NCBI GenBank assembly: GCA_025358085.1
Contig: JANYKT010000194.1
Location: 1-42,179 of the forward strand
From: Deltaproteobacteria bacterium
GTDB lineage: Bacteria; Myxococcota; Myxococcia; Myxococcales; 40CM-4-68-19
Reading direction: 5' to 3'
DNA: 42,179 nucleotides
The stretch's first letter is position 1, and each line of letters begins with the position of its first letter. Under the pieces are notes generated by a model. It was given only the letters and a program-made list of their open reading frames with translations. It was not told where the DNA came from and ran no database searches. Below are positions 22,781-32,240 of this stretch, in pieces. A program made the position numbers and the translations under genes.

Positions 22781-22830
22781 CATGCGCGGCGCTGCGTGGC
22801 GCGCCGCGCACGGGTTCGGGTGCAGCCGAG
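22781..22830. repeat. REP-like palindromic repeat, copy 2
   Basis: The core holds an exact palindrome, TGCG-T-GGCGCGCC-G-CGCA (22793-22810). The outer arm ends at GTGCAGCCGAG (22820-22830), which is also where recognisable YceI sequence stops (22833). It lies 130 bases upstream of the lipoprotein start. Confidence 0.7.
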
Positions 22831-22832
22831 TT

Positions 22833-23075
22833 GTCGAGCTTGCTGTTCCAGCTCTCGCCGAACTCCTGCCGGTCGATGGTCGCCCGCGCAGTGGAACCGG
22901 CGCGGACCTTCGGGCCCCTGTCGACGTTGCCCTCCCACCACGGCGTGGACCAGCTCCGCAGGTAATGCACCTCCAGCTGCACCGGGCGCGTCACGCCGCG
23001 GAGGGTCAGCTCGCCGGCGACGGTCCAGTCGTTCGCGCCGGTGCGCCGCGACGAGCGCCCGCGATAGAGGATCAT
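22833..23075 (-). pseudogene. YceI-family fragment (both ends missing)
   Basis: From the ATG at 23075, which overlaps the glycosyltransferase stop as ATGA, 81 residues match the C-terminal half of YceI, a periplasmic lipid-binding beta-barrel. Seen: DWTVAGELTLRGVTRPVQLEV, then WSTPWWEGNVDRGPKVRAG, then ATIDRQEFGESWNSKLD. The first 90 or so residues, including the signal peptide, are absent. The closing strands are also missing: after NSKLD the frame runs into the REP-like repeat. It can be translated but cannot make a barrel. Confidence 0.72.
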
Positions 23076-24262
23076 GCAGCCTCGTGCAGCGCGTCCAGGA
23101 CCCCGGCCTCGACTGTCGCCGTGCTGTCCTCCACCGGGACGAGCCAGCTGTCCCGCTCGATCCGCATCACGTTGCCCCGCCAGTTCACCGTGCGGCGGAA
23201 GGCGCCGACCATCCAGATTCCTGCGATCAGCAGATCCTTGAACGGGATCACCAGGAGCTGCGCAAGCCGGGGAGCCGGCCCCAGCCTGCGCAGCACCAGC
23301 GCGTCCGCCGCGCACTTCACGGCGATTCCCAGCGCGCCGAGCGCGAGCAGGCGAACATCGTGGGCGACCGTGGCGGCCGCTGCGATCCAGAGCACGGGGT
23401 TCAAGAGCAGCTCCCCAAGAAAGGCGGCCGGAGACAGGCGCCGCCGCATCTGCGCCCAGCGCAAGTGCCGGTTGACGAACCGCTCGACCGTCCAGCCGTC
23501 ATTGACGGTGCAGATGACATAGCGGCTGACCGCCACCCGGTATCCCGCCAGCTGGAAAGACCGGCCCAGGATGTAATCCTCGGCCAGCACGCTGCGGAGC
23601 GGCCACCAGCCGCCGAGCTTGTCGAGATCGCGGCGGCGGAAGAGCATGGACTTTCCCACCACGCAGGCGCGTCCGCTCCCGACCCGCGCCAGGCTCGTTG
23701 CCCCCGCGACGAACGACGCGAGGTGCAGATTCTCCAGCAAAGCCCCCAGGCCTTCGCCTTGTCCGACGATGACGTTTGTGACCAGCCCGACCTCTGGATC
23801 GGCAAGCTCCGCCGCGGTCTCGCGCAGGTACTGCGGTCCGGCGCGCACGTTGGAGTCCGAGATGAGAAGATGCTCGTGCGAGGCGTGGTCGCTCAGCGCC
23901 GCGAGCAGGTTGACCTTGGGATTGAGCCCCAGATTGCGCGCGCCGCTGAGCACTCGAATGCGGGCGGCCGGATGGTCGCGCTGGACCTGACGCGCGATCT
24001 CGAGCGAGCGGTCGCGCGGGTCGTCGGCGCCAATCAGGAGCTCATATTCCGGATAATCCTGCCGCGCGAACGAGGCGAGGTTTTCATACAGGCCGGGATC
24101 TTCTCCCTTCACCGGTTTGAGAACCGTGATCGGCGGCGTGTGATTGCTTCCGCGTCGTCGCGGGGCGAGTACCAGGAACACCGCCGCGTGGGCGAGGAGC
24201 GTGACGGCGAGCGAGATAGGGGCGAGCAGGAGAAGCAAGTACCCGACTTGGCTGGCGCTCAT
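23072..24262 (-). CDS. hpnI: Membrane glycosyltransferase, HpnI/GT21-like
   Basis: A 396-residue glycosyltransferase of the ceramide-glucosyltransferase family, as in HpnI of hopanoid modification. The start at 24262 has GGAGGT six bases upstream. A membrane segment (VGYLLLLLAPISLAVTLLAHAAVFLV) opens the protein. The catalytic core shows ITVLKPVKG, LIGADDPRD, LLISDSNVR (the DxD-like motif) and LAEDYILG. The RHLRW motif, the (Q/R)xxRW signature of GT21, is near residue 280. Three hydrophobic C-terminal segments follow. No hopanoid genes lie next to it, so the acceptor (hopanoid, ceramide or another lipid) is open; the symbol is a family guess. It is followed by a YceI fragment whose start overlaps its stop. 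Confidence 0.82.
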   Translation of the reverse strand: MSASQVGYLLLLLAPISLAVTLLAHAAVFLVLAPRRRGSNHTPPITVLKPVKGEDPGLYENLASFARQDYPEYELLIGADDPRDRSLEIARQVQRDHPAARIRVLSGARNLGLNPKVNLLAALSDHASHEHLLISDSNVRAGPQYLRETAAELADPEVGLVTNVIVGQGEGLGALLENLHLASFVAGATSLARVGSGRACVVGKSMLFRRRDLDKLGGWWPLRSVLAEDYILGRSFQLAGYRVAVSRYVICTVNDGWTVERFVNRHLRWAQMRRRLSPAAFLGELLLNPVLWIAAAATVAHDVRLLALGALGIAVKCAADALVLRRLGPAPRLAQLLVIPFKDLLIAGIWMVGAFRRTVNWRGNVMRIERDSWLVPVEDSTATVEAGVLDALHEAA

Positions 24263-24288
24263 GTGGACCTCCATGAGCGCCAGCATGA

Positions 24289-25026
24289 GTGAAGTCGCGT
24301 GGCGCGCGGGTACCACCTCCGCAACGATTAGAACCTTCGTTCGTGCCGAGCTCCGCGGCGTGCAGCGGAGACGCGTGGGCGACGGCGACGCTCCGCGATG
24401 GCAACGGCGGTGCATCGTTAGAGCATCGGTTCTTGATTCCGAACTGCGCGCCTACCTGCAAGGAGCTGCGCGGCGCCATGCCCTGGCTGGGCGATGGCGT
24501 CTACTCCATCCAACCGCCCGGCGCGACGCGGCCGATCCCTGTCTATTGCGATATGACCACCGACGGAGGCGGCTGGACTTTCCTCGCCCACGTCTCCAGC
24601 AAAAGCACCCACGACCGGTTCTTCAGGACCGCCCTGGGCCAGTACCAGACCTCGCGCGTGGGAGGTGCCACTTACAGTCTCGGGATCCTGCCGCAGGTCG
24701 ACGCCACAGAGTTGATGTTTGCCCTGGACAGCCCGCAGCGAACAGCTGCCAGCGGGTCGCTGATCTTCTTTCGATATCCAGTTTCACATTCGAGCTTCAA
24801 TGAAGGACCGGGGCTATGCACGTCGGTCGACCCGTTTGCATATCGGACCTCGGCGAGCGGTCCCTATACGATTTCCTATACCTGGGGTTGTACCGCCGCG
24901 CTCTGGGCACCGCTCGATGCAGCGGGCCAGCCTCTGCTCGAGCTTGGCGCCGGAGGCGCGTTCGCTGGAAGCGGGCTCGGCGGCGACGGCGGTTGGGGCC
25001 ACGAGGCGTGGGTCTATTTCCGCTGA
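24289..25026 (+). CDS. Fibrinogen-like domain protein, probably 5'-truncated
   Basis: The C-terminal 200 residues form a fibrinogen-related domain. They show CAPTCKELRGAMPWLGDGVYS, then PIPVYCDMTTDGGGWTFL, the family's most conserved block, and at the end CTSVDPFAY and GHEAWVYFR. In animals such domains bind sugars; in Myxococcota-like bacteria they occur on secreted proteins of unknown use. The first 45 residues have no signal peptide and look random, the frame overlaps the promoter of the divergent glycosyltransferase gene, and no ribosome binding site is seen. The ATG at 24289 is therefore formal, and the real 5' part was probably lost. The stop at 25026 is 62 bases from phoU, which is convergent. 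Confidence 0.68.
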   Translation: MKSRGARVPPPQRLEPSFVPSSAACSGDAWATATLRDGNGGASLEHRFLIPNCAPTCKELRGAMPWLGDGVYSIQPPGATRPIPVYCDMTTDGGGWTFLAHVSSKSTHDRFFRTALGQYQTSRVGGATYSLGILPQVDATELMFALDSPQRTAASGSLIFFRYPVSHSSFNEGPGLCTSVDPFAYRTSASGPYTISYTWGCTAALWAPLDAAGQPLLELGAGGAFAGSGLGGDGGWGHEAWVYFR

Positions 25027-25087
25027 ACCGCGAGCCCGGTTCCTGCCCTACCGCGTGGCGCGCGAGCCGTGCCTCGGCCAAGCGCCT

Positions 25088-25767
25088 CTACTTCAAGCCA
25101 CGGCTGTGCGGGTGCCGGACGTCCGTTCCGCGGACCATGTAGATGACCATCTCCGCGACGTTGGTGGCGTGGTCGCCGAGTCGCTCGAGGTGCTTGGCGA
25201 CGAACATCAGGCTGTTCGCGCGCCGGATGTTCCGCGAGTCCTCCATCATCAGCCCGAGCAGTTCATTGAAGAGGTTGTGGTAAAGCGCGTCCACCAGATC
25301 GTCGTCTTTGATGACGGTCTCGGCCCGAGCCGCGTCGCCGTCGACGAACGAGTCCAGCGCCGCCCGCAGCTGCTTCTGGCACAGCTCGGCGAGCTTCTGC
25401 AGGTCGTGCACCGGCCGCAGCGGCGGCGACTGGTTCAGGTCGATGGCGCGCTGGGCGATGTTGACCGCCAGGTCGCCGATGCGCTCGAGATCGACGACGA
25501 CCTTCAGCGCCGTGGTGATCAGGCGCAGGTCGCTCGCCGCGGGTTGGCGCAGCGCGAGCAGGCGCCGGCAGGTCTCGTCGACGATGACCTCCAGCCGGTT
25601 CACCTCGCGGTCGGCGTCGAGCACTTCTTCGGCAACTTTGGAGTCCCGCTCGGCGAGCGCCCGCATCGACAGCGCGATCTCGTTCTCCACCTTACCGCCC
25701 AGCGTGAGCAGCTTCGCGCGCAGCTCGTCCAGCTCCTTGTCGTACGACTTGTCGGTGTGAACCTTGG

Positions 25768-25771
<4 letters not shown>
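25088..25771 (-). CDS. phoU: Phosphate signalling regulator PhoU
   Basis: A 227-residue PhoU. It has the two-fold three-helix repeat of the family, with metal-binding ExxxD patterns in RLEVIVDE near residue 65 and [13 protein letters not shown] near residue 195, and [12 protein letters not shown] in the first half. PhoU inhibits PstSCAB-driven signalling through PhoR when phosphate is sufficient. Its ATG (25771) overlaps the pstB stop as ATGA, so it is the last gene of the phoBR-pst cluster. Length and sequence look complete. Confidence 0.93.
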
Positions 25772-26510
<739 letters not shown>

Positions 26511-26514
<4 letters not shown>

Positions 26515-27347
26515 CGTGCCGTCCCGAAGCGGTTGCGCGCGAGCGCCTTGGCAATGAGCGACAGCGCGCCGACCAGCAGCAACAGCACCAGCGCCGCGCC
26601 CCACGCCTTCTGGTGCCAGTCTTGGTAGGGACTGACGGCGTAGTTGTAGATCTGGACCGTCAGTGAGGCGGTCGGCTGGTCGGCCTTGAAGTTCCAGTAT
26701 TGATTGTTCAGCGCGGTGAAGAGCAGCGGCGCGGTCTCGCCCGCGGCGCGCGCGATGGACAGGAGCACCGCGGTGACGATGCCGCCCAGCGCGGTTCGCA
26801 GCACCACGCGCAGCGACGTGCGCCACTGCGGCACGCCGAGCGCCAGCGACGCCTCGCGCAGCGAGCCCGGCACCAGCCGCACCAGCTCCTCGGTCGACCG
26901 CGCGAGGGCGGGGATCATCAGGACGGCGAGGGCCACGCCGCCGGCCAGCGCGGAGAAGCGATGCATCGGGAGCACCACGAGGCCATAGGCGACGATGCCG
27001 ACCACGATTGAGGGAACGCCCGAGAGCACCTCGGCGGTGAAGCGGACCGCGTCGCCGGTGCGGCCGTTGCCGCGCTCGGCGAGAAAGACGCCCGCGCCAA
27101 CTCCGACCGGGACACCCAGGATGCAGCCGATGCCGACCATGGAGAGCGTCCCGAGGATGGCATTGCCGACGCCGCCGCCGGTCTCGCCCACCGGCGCGGG
27201 CAGCTGGGTGAAAAAGTCGAGGTTGAGCGCGGGAGCGCCCCGCGAGATCACCAGCCAGAGGATCGAGCCGAGCGGGATCAGCGCCAGCAAGAGTCCGAAG
27301 CCGCAGAGCGCCGTCATGAGGTGGTTGACCAGCCGGCGCCGCTTCAT
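26511..27347 (-). CDS. pstA: Phosphate ABC transporter permease PstA
   Basis: A 278-residue inner-membrane permease. Six hydrophobic segments are visible, the first at [18 protein letters not shown]. The coupling loop is [22 protein letters not shown] near residue 175, and [16 protein letters not shown] is the typical PstA loop ahead of the permease core. Its start overlaps the pstC stop (ATGA, 27344-27347). With PstC it forms the channel that takes phosphate from PstS. Confidence 0.94.
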
Positions 27348-28312
27348 GCCGCCACCCGAGCGGGGCCCTTTTGCGACACGCGCACCAGCAGGCGCGCGAT
27401 CACGTTGAGCAGCAGCGTGACCGCGAAGAGGATCAGGCCCAGCGCCGCGAGCGCGCCGGTCTGCAGCGAGCCGCTTGCCTCGGCGAACTCGTTCGCGATC
27501 ACCGCAGGCAGCGAATAGCCCGGGGCGAAGAGCGACGCAGAGATGGTCGGCGAATTGCCGATGACCATGGTGACCGCCATGGTCTCGCCGAGTGCGCGGC
27601 CAAGCCCCAGGATGGTCGCGCCGACGATGCCGGCGCGAGAATAGGGAAGGACCGCGATGCGGATGGCCTCCCAGCGCGTCGCGCCCAGCGCCAGCGCGGC
27701 CTCGCGCAGCGATCCCGGCACCGTGCGCAGCACCTCGATGCTGATGGTCGTAATCGTCGGAAGGATCATGATCGCCAGGATCACGCCCGCGGCGAGATAG
27801 CCAAGCCCGATGGGCGCTCCCGAGAAGAGCGGAAAATGCGTGCGGGCGAGCCACGGCTCGATCGGCTTGCGCAGGAGCGGCACCAGCACGAACAGTCCCC
27901 AGAGCCCATAGACGACGCTGGGAATCCCGGCGAGCAGGGAGATGGGAAACGACACCACGACGCGCAGCCTCGCCGGCGCCATCTCGGTGAGGAACACCGC
28001 GAGCCCCACCGATACGGGAAGCGCGATGATCAGCGCAACCGCGCTCGTGACCAGCGTGCCGTAGATGAAGGGCAGGGCGCCGTACAGGTCGCGCGTGACA
28101 TCCCACTGGCGGCTGCCGACGAAGTTCCAGAGGCCGAGTGTCTTCACCGCGGGCGCGGCCACGAACCAGAGCGCGCCGACGATGACGCCCGCGACCACCA
28201 GCACGGCCGCGCCGAAGACCGTCAGGGAGACGGCCCAGGCGCGGTCGGGAAGGTTGGTGCGCGAAGAGCGGCCGCCGGAGGGCTCCGCGTGGCGCGCTGC
28301 CACCTCGCCCAT
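27344..28312 (-). CDS. pstC: Phosphate ABC transporter permease PstC
   Basis: A 322-residue permease with six or seven hydrophobic segments. The N-terminus is cytoplasmic up to about residue 25, then [20 protein letters not shown]. The region W.FV.S..WDV.....G..PFIYGTL, and [22 protein letters not shown] with [16 protein letters not shown], are PstC hallmarks. The start at 28312 (ATG) lies four bases after the pstS stop; a TTG at 28333 would overlap pstS and is less likely. Confidence 0.94.
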   Translation of the reverse strand: MGEVAARHAEPSGGRSSRTNLPDRAWAVSLTVFGAAVLVVAGVIVGALWFVAAPAVKTLGLWNFVGSRQWDVTRDLYGALPFIYGTLVTSAVALIIALPVSVGLAVFLTEMAPARLRVVVSFPISLLAGIPSVVYGLWGLFVLVPLLRKPIEPWLARTHFPLFSGAPIGLGYLAAGVILAIMILPTITTISIEVLRTVPGSLREAALALGATRWEAIRIAVLPYSRAGIVGATILGLGRALGETMAVTMVIGNSPTISASLFAPGYSLPAVIANEFAEASGSLQTGALAALGLILFAVTLLLNVIARLLVRVSQKGPARVAA

Positions 28313-28316
28313 GAAG

Positions 28317-29336
28317 TTACTTGCCGGCCGCAAGAACAGGCTTCCCTTGCACCGTCATCTTCCTGAGCGTGGCATCGACCTTCTTGGTCAGCGCGTGCGG
28401 CAGCGGAGAGTAATCGAGTGACGCGGCGCTCTTCTGCCCTTCATGCTCCGCCCACGAAATGAACTTGAGCAGGGCCGCGCCCTTCGCGGCATCGGCTTGA
28501 TCGCGATAGACGAGCAGATAGGTGAAGGCAGCAATGGGATATGCGCCGGAGCCGGAGGAGTCGGTGATCGAGACGCGATAGTCCTCGGGAACCTCGACCT
28601 TCGCGGCGGCTTCCGAGACGCTTTCGAGCGACGGCTTGACGAAGTGGCCGTCTTTGTTCTTCAGCTCAGCCATCTCGAGCTTGTTCTCGTTTGCATAAGC
28701 CAGCTCGACATATCCGATCGAACCCTCGGTCTGCTTCACGATGCCCGTGACGCCATCGTTGCCTTTGCCGCCCAGCCCGGCTGGCCAGCTGACACTCTTG
28801 CCCGCGCCCGGCCCACTCTTCCATTCAGGCGAGACCTTGGCGAGGTAGTCGGTAAACACCGAGGTGGTGCCAGATCCGTCCGAGCGGTGCGCGACGCTGA
28901 TGACCGTGTCCGGCAACCCTTGGTTGTTTTTGGCCAGCGCCGGGTCGTTCCACTTGGTGATCTTGCCGAGAAAGATCAAGGCCAGCGTCTCGGGGGTGAG
29001 CTTGAGGTTCTTCACGCCCGGCGCGTTGTAGACCACCACCACGGCGCCCATCACCGTAGGGATGTGCTGGATGCCTGCGGCCTTCTTCATCTCGTCTTCG
29101 GTCATCGGCGCGTCGCTCGCGCCAAAGTCGACGGTCTTCTCGGTGATCTGCTTGATGCCGCCGCCCGAGCCGATCGCCTGGTAGTTGATCTGCACCTCGG
29201 GGTGCGCCTTGTTGTAGTCGCTGAACCACTTCGAATAGAGGGGTGCCGGAAAGGTCGCTCCCGCGCCGGTGATGGAGAGCGTATCGGCGGCGACAGCGGG
29301 AAACGCAATCAGCAGCGCGAGAATGAGCTTTGTCAT
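28317..29336 (-). CDS. pstS: Periplasmic phosphate-binding protein PstS
   Basis: A 339-residue substrate-binding protein with a signal peptide (MTKLILALLIAFPAVAA, cleavage near residue 17). Phosphate-binding features are complete: TGAGATFPAPLYSKW, GSGGGIKQI, DFGASDAPM, and the loop HRSDGSGTTSVF near residue 155. The start at 29336 is chosen because it opens the signal peptide. A Pho-box-like site lies at 29362-29379, just upstream. A second, degraded PstS-like gene lies at 32838-33668. Confidence 0.95.
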   Translation of the reverse strand: MTKLILALLIAFPAVAADTLSITGAGATFPAPLYSKWFSDYNKAHPEVQINYQAIGSGGGIKQITEKTVDFGASDAPMTEDEMKKAAGIQHIPTVMGAVVVVYNAPGVKNLKLTPETLALIFLGKITKWNDPALAKNNQGLPDTVISVAHRSDGSGTTSVFTDYLAKVSPEWKSGPGAGKSVSWPAGLGGKGNDGVTGIVKQTEGSIGYVELAYANENKLEMAELKNKDGHFVKPSLESVSEAAAKVEVPEDYRVSITDSSGSGAYPIAAFTYLLVYRDQADAAKGAALLKFISWAEHEGQKSAASLDYSPLPHALTKKVDATLRKMTVQGKPVLAAGK

Positions 29337-29361
29337 AAGCGGGGCTTGTAGCGTTTTCGGT

Positions 29362-29379
29362 GTGGCGGTCTTGTGACAG
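29362..29379 (-). promoter_or_regulatory. Candidate Pho box upstream of pstS
   Basis: On the minus strand CTGTCAC (29379-29373) is followed, 11 bases start to start, by CCGCCAC (29368-29362). The first half is a full match to the Pho-box heptamer CTGTCA(T/C), the second a five-of-seven match. The spacing equals one helix turn, as PhoB dimer sites need. No third unit is seen. It stands 26 bases before the pstS ATG, which is close, so the role is less certain than for the site at 36542. Confidence 0.5.
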
Positions 29380-29392
29380 GGTTGCAATCAAT

Positions 29393-30562
29393 TCATGACG
29401 GCGCGCCGGGAAGCTTTACCCAGAACCGGCTGCCGCCCTGGCCGCTCTCGACGCCAGCGCGCCCGCCCTGCGCTTGCGCCAGGTGCTTGACGATGGAAAG
29501 GCCAAGCCCCGTGCCGCCAGCCGCACGGGCGCGTCCGTTGTCTGCCCGGTAGAAGCGCTCGAAGACTCGTTGCTGGTGGCGAGGCTCGATGCCGGGCCCG
29601 GTATCGATGACCGACAGCACCACGCTCTGTCCGCCGCCGTCGGCGAGGACGGTCACGCGGCCGCCCTCCGGTGTGTACTTGATCGCGTTGTCGAGCAGGT
29701 TGACGAGGATCTGCTCGAGCGCGCGGCGATCGGCGACGGCGCGCAAGGCAGGCGGGCCGTCGAACCCGAGCGCGATCTGCTTCGCGGTGGCCTTGTCGCG
29801 CACCAGGTCGAGGCAGGTCTCGCAGACAGGCCCGACCTCGAGAGGCCCGAGTTGGGGACGGAAATCCCCGGACTCGAGGCGCGAGAGGTCGAGCAAGTCG
29901 TGCGTCAGCCTCGAGAGCCGCTCGGCGTGGCGCGCGATGATCTCGATGAAGCCGCGCACGCCGTCGTCCAGCTGCAAGGAGCCCGTCAGCAGAGTCTCGG
30001 CCGCGCCGCTGATGGCGGTTACGGGAGTGCGCAATTCGTGGCTCGCGTTGGCGATGAAGTCCCGGCGCACGCCTTCGAGGCGCTTGCTCTCGGTGAGGTC
30101 GCGCACCGTCAGGAGCGCGCGACTATGAGAAAGGGGCGAAAGCGTCGCCTGCACCAGCTTCTGCGGCGAGGGCAAGTTGAACTCGCCGCGCGCCGGCCAT
30201 CCGGCGATGGCGCGCTGCGCAGCTTCCGCGAGCTCGCCGCTGCGCGTCGCCTCGAGCAGCGTGCGCCCCAGCGTGCGCCCCTCGCCGAAGAGGTTCGAGA
30301 GCGGCGTATTTGCCACCGCGATCCGGCCCGACGGGTCGAGAATGCCGGCCGGATCCGGCCAGCCATCCACGAGCTCCTGCGCGCCTGGCTGCGGCGCTCC
30401 CGCGACGTACGACGCAGCCGGAACCTCGGATTGCAGGAGCCGCGAGAGCTGCACGATTTCGACCGGCGGCTTGAGGCGAACCTCGCCGCTGGCCAGCTCG
30501 GCCTTGACCGCTTCCAGCGCCTCCTCGAGTGTGACCCGCCGCCAGAAGAGAGCCATGGTCAC
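29393..30562 (-). CDS. phoR: Histidine kinase PhoR
   Basis: A 389-residue sensor kinase that pairs with PhoB. A PAS-type domain (AGILDPSGRIAVANTPLSNLF, about residues 73-93) is followed by the dimerisation helix with the phosphoacceptor motif FIANASHELRTPVTAI (His near residue 173). The N box is ILVNLLDNAIKYTPEGG, the G1 box VIDTGPGIE, then FERFYR, and the G2 box GGTGLGLSIVKH. No transmembrane helix is present, which differs from most PhoR proteins, so it must sense PhoU/Pst in the cytoplasm or lack the usual membrane anchor. The GTG at 30562 overlaps the phoB stop; an ATG at 30556 is equally possible. Confidence 0.92.
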   Translation of the reverse strand: MTMALFWRRVTLEEALEAVKAELASGEVRLKPPVEIVQLSRLLQSEVPAASYVAGAPQPGAQELVDGWPDPAGILDPSGRIAVANTPLSNLFGEGRTLGRTLLEATRSGELAEAAQRAIAGWPARGEFNLPSPQKLVQATLSPLSHSRALLTVRDLTESKRLEGVRRDFIANASHELRTPVTAISGAAETLLTGSLQLDDGVRGFIEIIARHAERLSRLTHDLLDLSRLESGDFRPQLGPLEVGPVCETCLDLVRDKATAKQIALGFDGPPALRAVADRRALEQILVNLLDNAIKYTPEGGRVTVLADGGGQSVVLSVIDTGPGIEPRHQQRVFERFYRADNGRARAAGGTGLGLSIVKHLAQAQGGRAGVESGQGGSRFWVKLPGAPS

Positions 30563-31257
30563 TTCTCGCTGGGGTCGATCATGCGGTAGCCGGCGCCGCG
30601 GACGGTCTCGATCAGGTCGCGCGCCTCACCCAGCTTTTCGCGCAGGCGTTTGACGTGCGTGTCCACGGTCCGCGTCTGGAGGCCGGTAGAGAAGCCCCAC
30701 ACGTCGCGCAGGAGCGTCTCGCGCGGCTGCAGGCAGCCGACGCGCGACATGAACGTCGCGAGCAACTTGAACTCCAGCGCGGTCAGCTGGATCTCCTCCG
30801 CGCCGACGTAGGCGCGATGGGCGTCGGCGTCCACGCGCACCGGGCCGACCTTGTCCTGGAGGCTGTCCGCCTCGCCGGAAGGGCCGCGCCGCAGCACGGC
30901 CTTGATGCGCAACAGCAGCTCGCGGACGCTGAACGGCTTGGTGACGAAGTCGTCCGCGCCCAGCTCGAATCCCACCACTCGATCGATCTCTTCGCTGCGC
31001 GCGGTGACCATGATGACCGGCACGTGCTTCGTCCGCGGCGAGGTTTTCAGCTGCTTGCAGATCTCGGTGCCCGAGATGTCCGGGAGCATGAGATCGAGCA
31101 GCACCAGATCCGGGACTCTTTCCTTGATGCGCTCGAGGGCCTGCTCGCCGTCCTGCGCGAAAGACGTCTCGTGCCCGGCCTGCCTGAGATTGAATTGCAG
31201 CAGATCGACCAGGTCACGCTCGTCTTCGACAATCAGGATCTGGGCCATGGGGGTCAT
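30559..31257 (-). CDS. phoB: Response regulator PhoB
   Basis: A 232-residue OmpR-class regulator. The receiver domain has the acidic pair (VEDERD), the phosphorylated Asp in LVLLDLMLPD (about residue 55), the TAR motif and the Lys in DDFVTKPFS. The winged helix (about residues 130-228) has ALEFKLLATFMS and TRTVDTHVKRLREKLG. It binds Pho boxes upstream of pst and phosphatase genes when phosphorylated by PhoR. A direct repeat with 11-base spacing (ATGTGGC 31272-31278; ATGTGCC 31283-31289) sits just ahead of the gene and could be an autoregulatory site, though it lacks the TCA core. Confidence 0.93.
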   Translation of the reverse strand: MTPMAQILIVEDERDLVDLLQFNLRQAGHETSFAQDGEQALERIKERVPDLVLLDLMLPDISGTEICKQLKTSPRTKHVPVIMVTARSEEIDRVVGFELGADDFVTKPFSVRELLLRIKAVLRRGPSGEADSLQDKVGPVRVDADAHRAYVGAEEIQLTALEFKLLATFMSRVGCLQPRETLLRDVWGFSTGLQTRTVDTHVKRLREKLGEARDLIETVRGAGYRMIDPSEK

Positions 31258-31405
31258 CGTGTAACGGGTTCATGTGGCAGCGATGTGCCATTGAGGAAAC
31301 TTGTCTGGATCGGCGCCAGAGCCGACGCGCACTGTTCGCAATACCCGCACGCAGACGCCACGCGGCCTCTGCGAGATTGAGTAAAACCAGCACGCGGAGG
31401 CGAAG

Positions 31406-32209
31406 ATGAAGATCGCTCATCTTTCGGATCTACATATCGGGCAGAACGCAGCGCGGGTTGCGGCGGCGCGCCAACTGGTCGAGTCGCTGCGCGTCGAGGA
31501 CGTCGATCTCGTGGTGGTGAGTGGCGACGTCACACACCGCGGACGGTGGAGCGAGTTCTGGGAATTCTCGCGCATCATGGCGCCCATCGTCGGCAAGATC
31601 GTCACCGTCCCCGGCAACCACGACCGTCTGGGGGATGACGTGGGCGAGGCGTTGATGCCCGGCTTCCGCGTCCACGCACGAGCCCATGGGGCGGCGTGGG
31701 TGGTGCGCTTCAACTCGACGGGTCCGCACAACCGCCGCTGGCTCGATGGGCACGGGCTGCTCACGCAAGGCGATGTCCAGGACATCGAGCAGGCGTTGCG
31801 CGCCGGTCCTCGCGGCGCGGCGCGGCTGCTCGTCATGCACCACCATCCCCTGCCGCTGCCCGACGAGCACGTCATGGAGAAGCTCGTGACCAGGCTGGGC
31901 TGGCCCAACGCACGCGAGCTTGCCCGCGGACCCGAGCTGATCGAGAAACTTCGCTTCTCCTGCGACGCCGTTCTCCATGGTCACCGCCATGTGCCCGCGG
32001 AGACCGCGCCCTTCCCCGGCGAACCGCTCCGCGTCTTCAACGGCGGCAGCAGCACCGAGCTTTTGCGTTGCCGCATCCTGCGCTGGACCGGCGGCGAATT
32101 CGAGTCGCGCTGGCTCGAGGGCAGGTCGATCCCGGAAGCATCGCCCCGGTCCGCGGCCGCGGACCTCGTCGAGCTGCCCGGTGCCGATGGGCAGCTCCTT
32201 CCCTGCTAG
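31406..32209 (+). CDS. Calcineurin-like metallophosphoesterase
   Basis: A 267-residue cytoplasmic phosphoesterase with all metal motifs: DLHIG, GDVTHRG, GNHDR, HHHPLPLP and HGHRH. Enzymes of this form (CpdA/UDP-diacylglucosamine hydrolase-like fold) split cyclic nucleotides or other phosphodiesters with two metal ions; the substrate is not known here. A GGAGG run 5 bases ahead backs the ATG at 31406. The gene is divergent from phoB, sharing a 148-base intergenic space, and is followed after 31 bases by the PhoR-like fragment gene, with which it may form an operon. Confidence 0.9.
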   Translation: MKIAHLSDLHIGQNAARVAAARQLVESLRVEDVDLVVVSGDVTHRGRWSEFWEFSRIMAPIVGKIVTVPGNHDRLGDDVGEALMPGFRVHARAHGAAWVVRFNSTGPHNRRWLDGHGLLTQGDVQDIEQALRAGPRGAARLLVMHHHPLPLPDEHVMEKLVTRLGWPNARELARGPELIEKLRFSCDAVLHGHRHVPAETAPFPGEPLRVFNGGSSTELLRCRILRWTGGEFESRWLEGRSIPEASPRSAAADLVELPGADGQLLPC

Positions 32210-32240
32210 AGCGCCGAACGTTTTAACTCGAGGAAAATCC

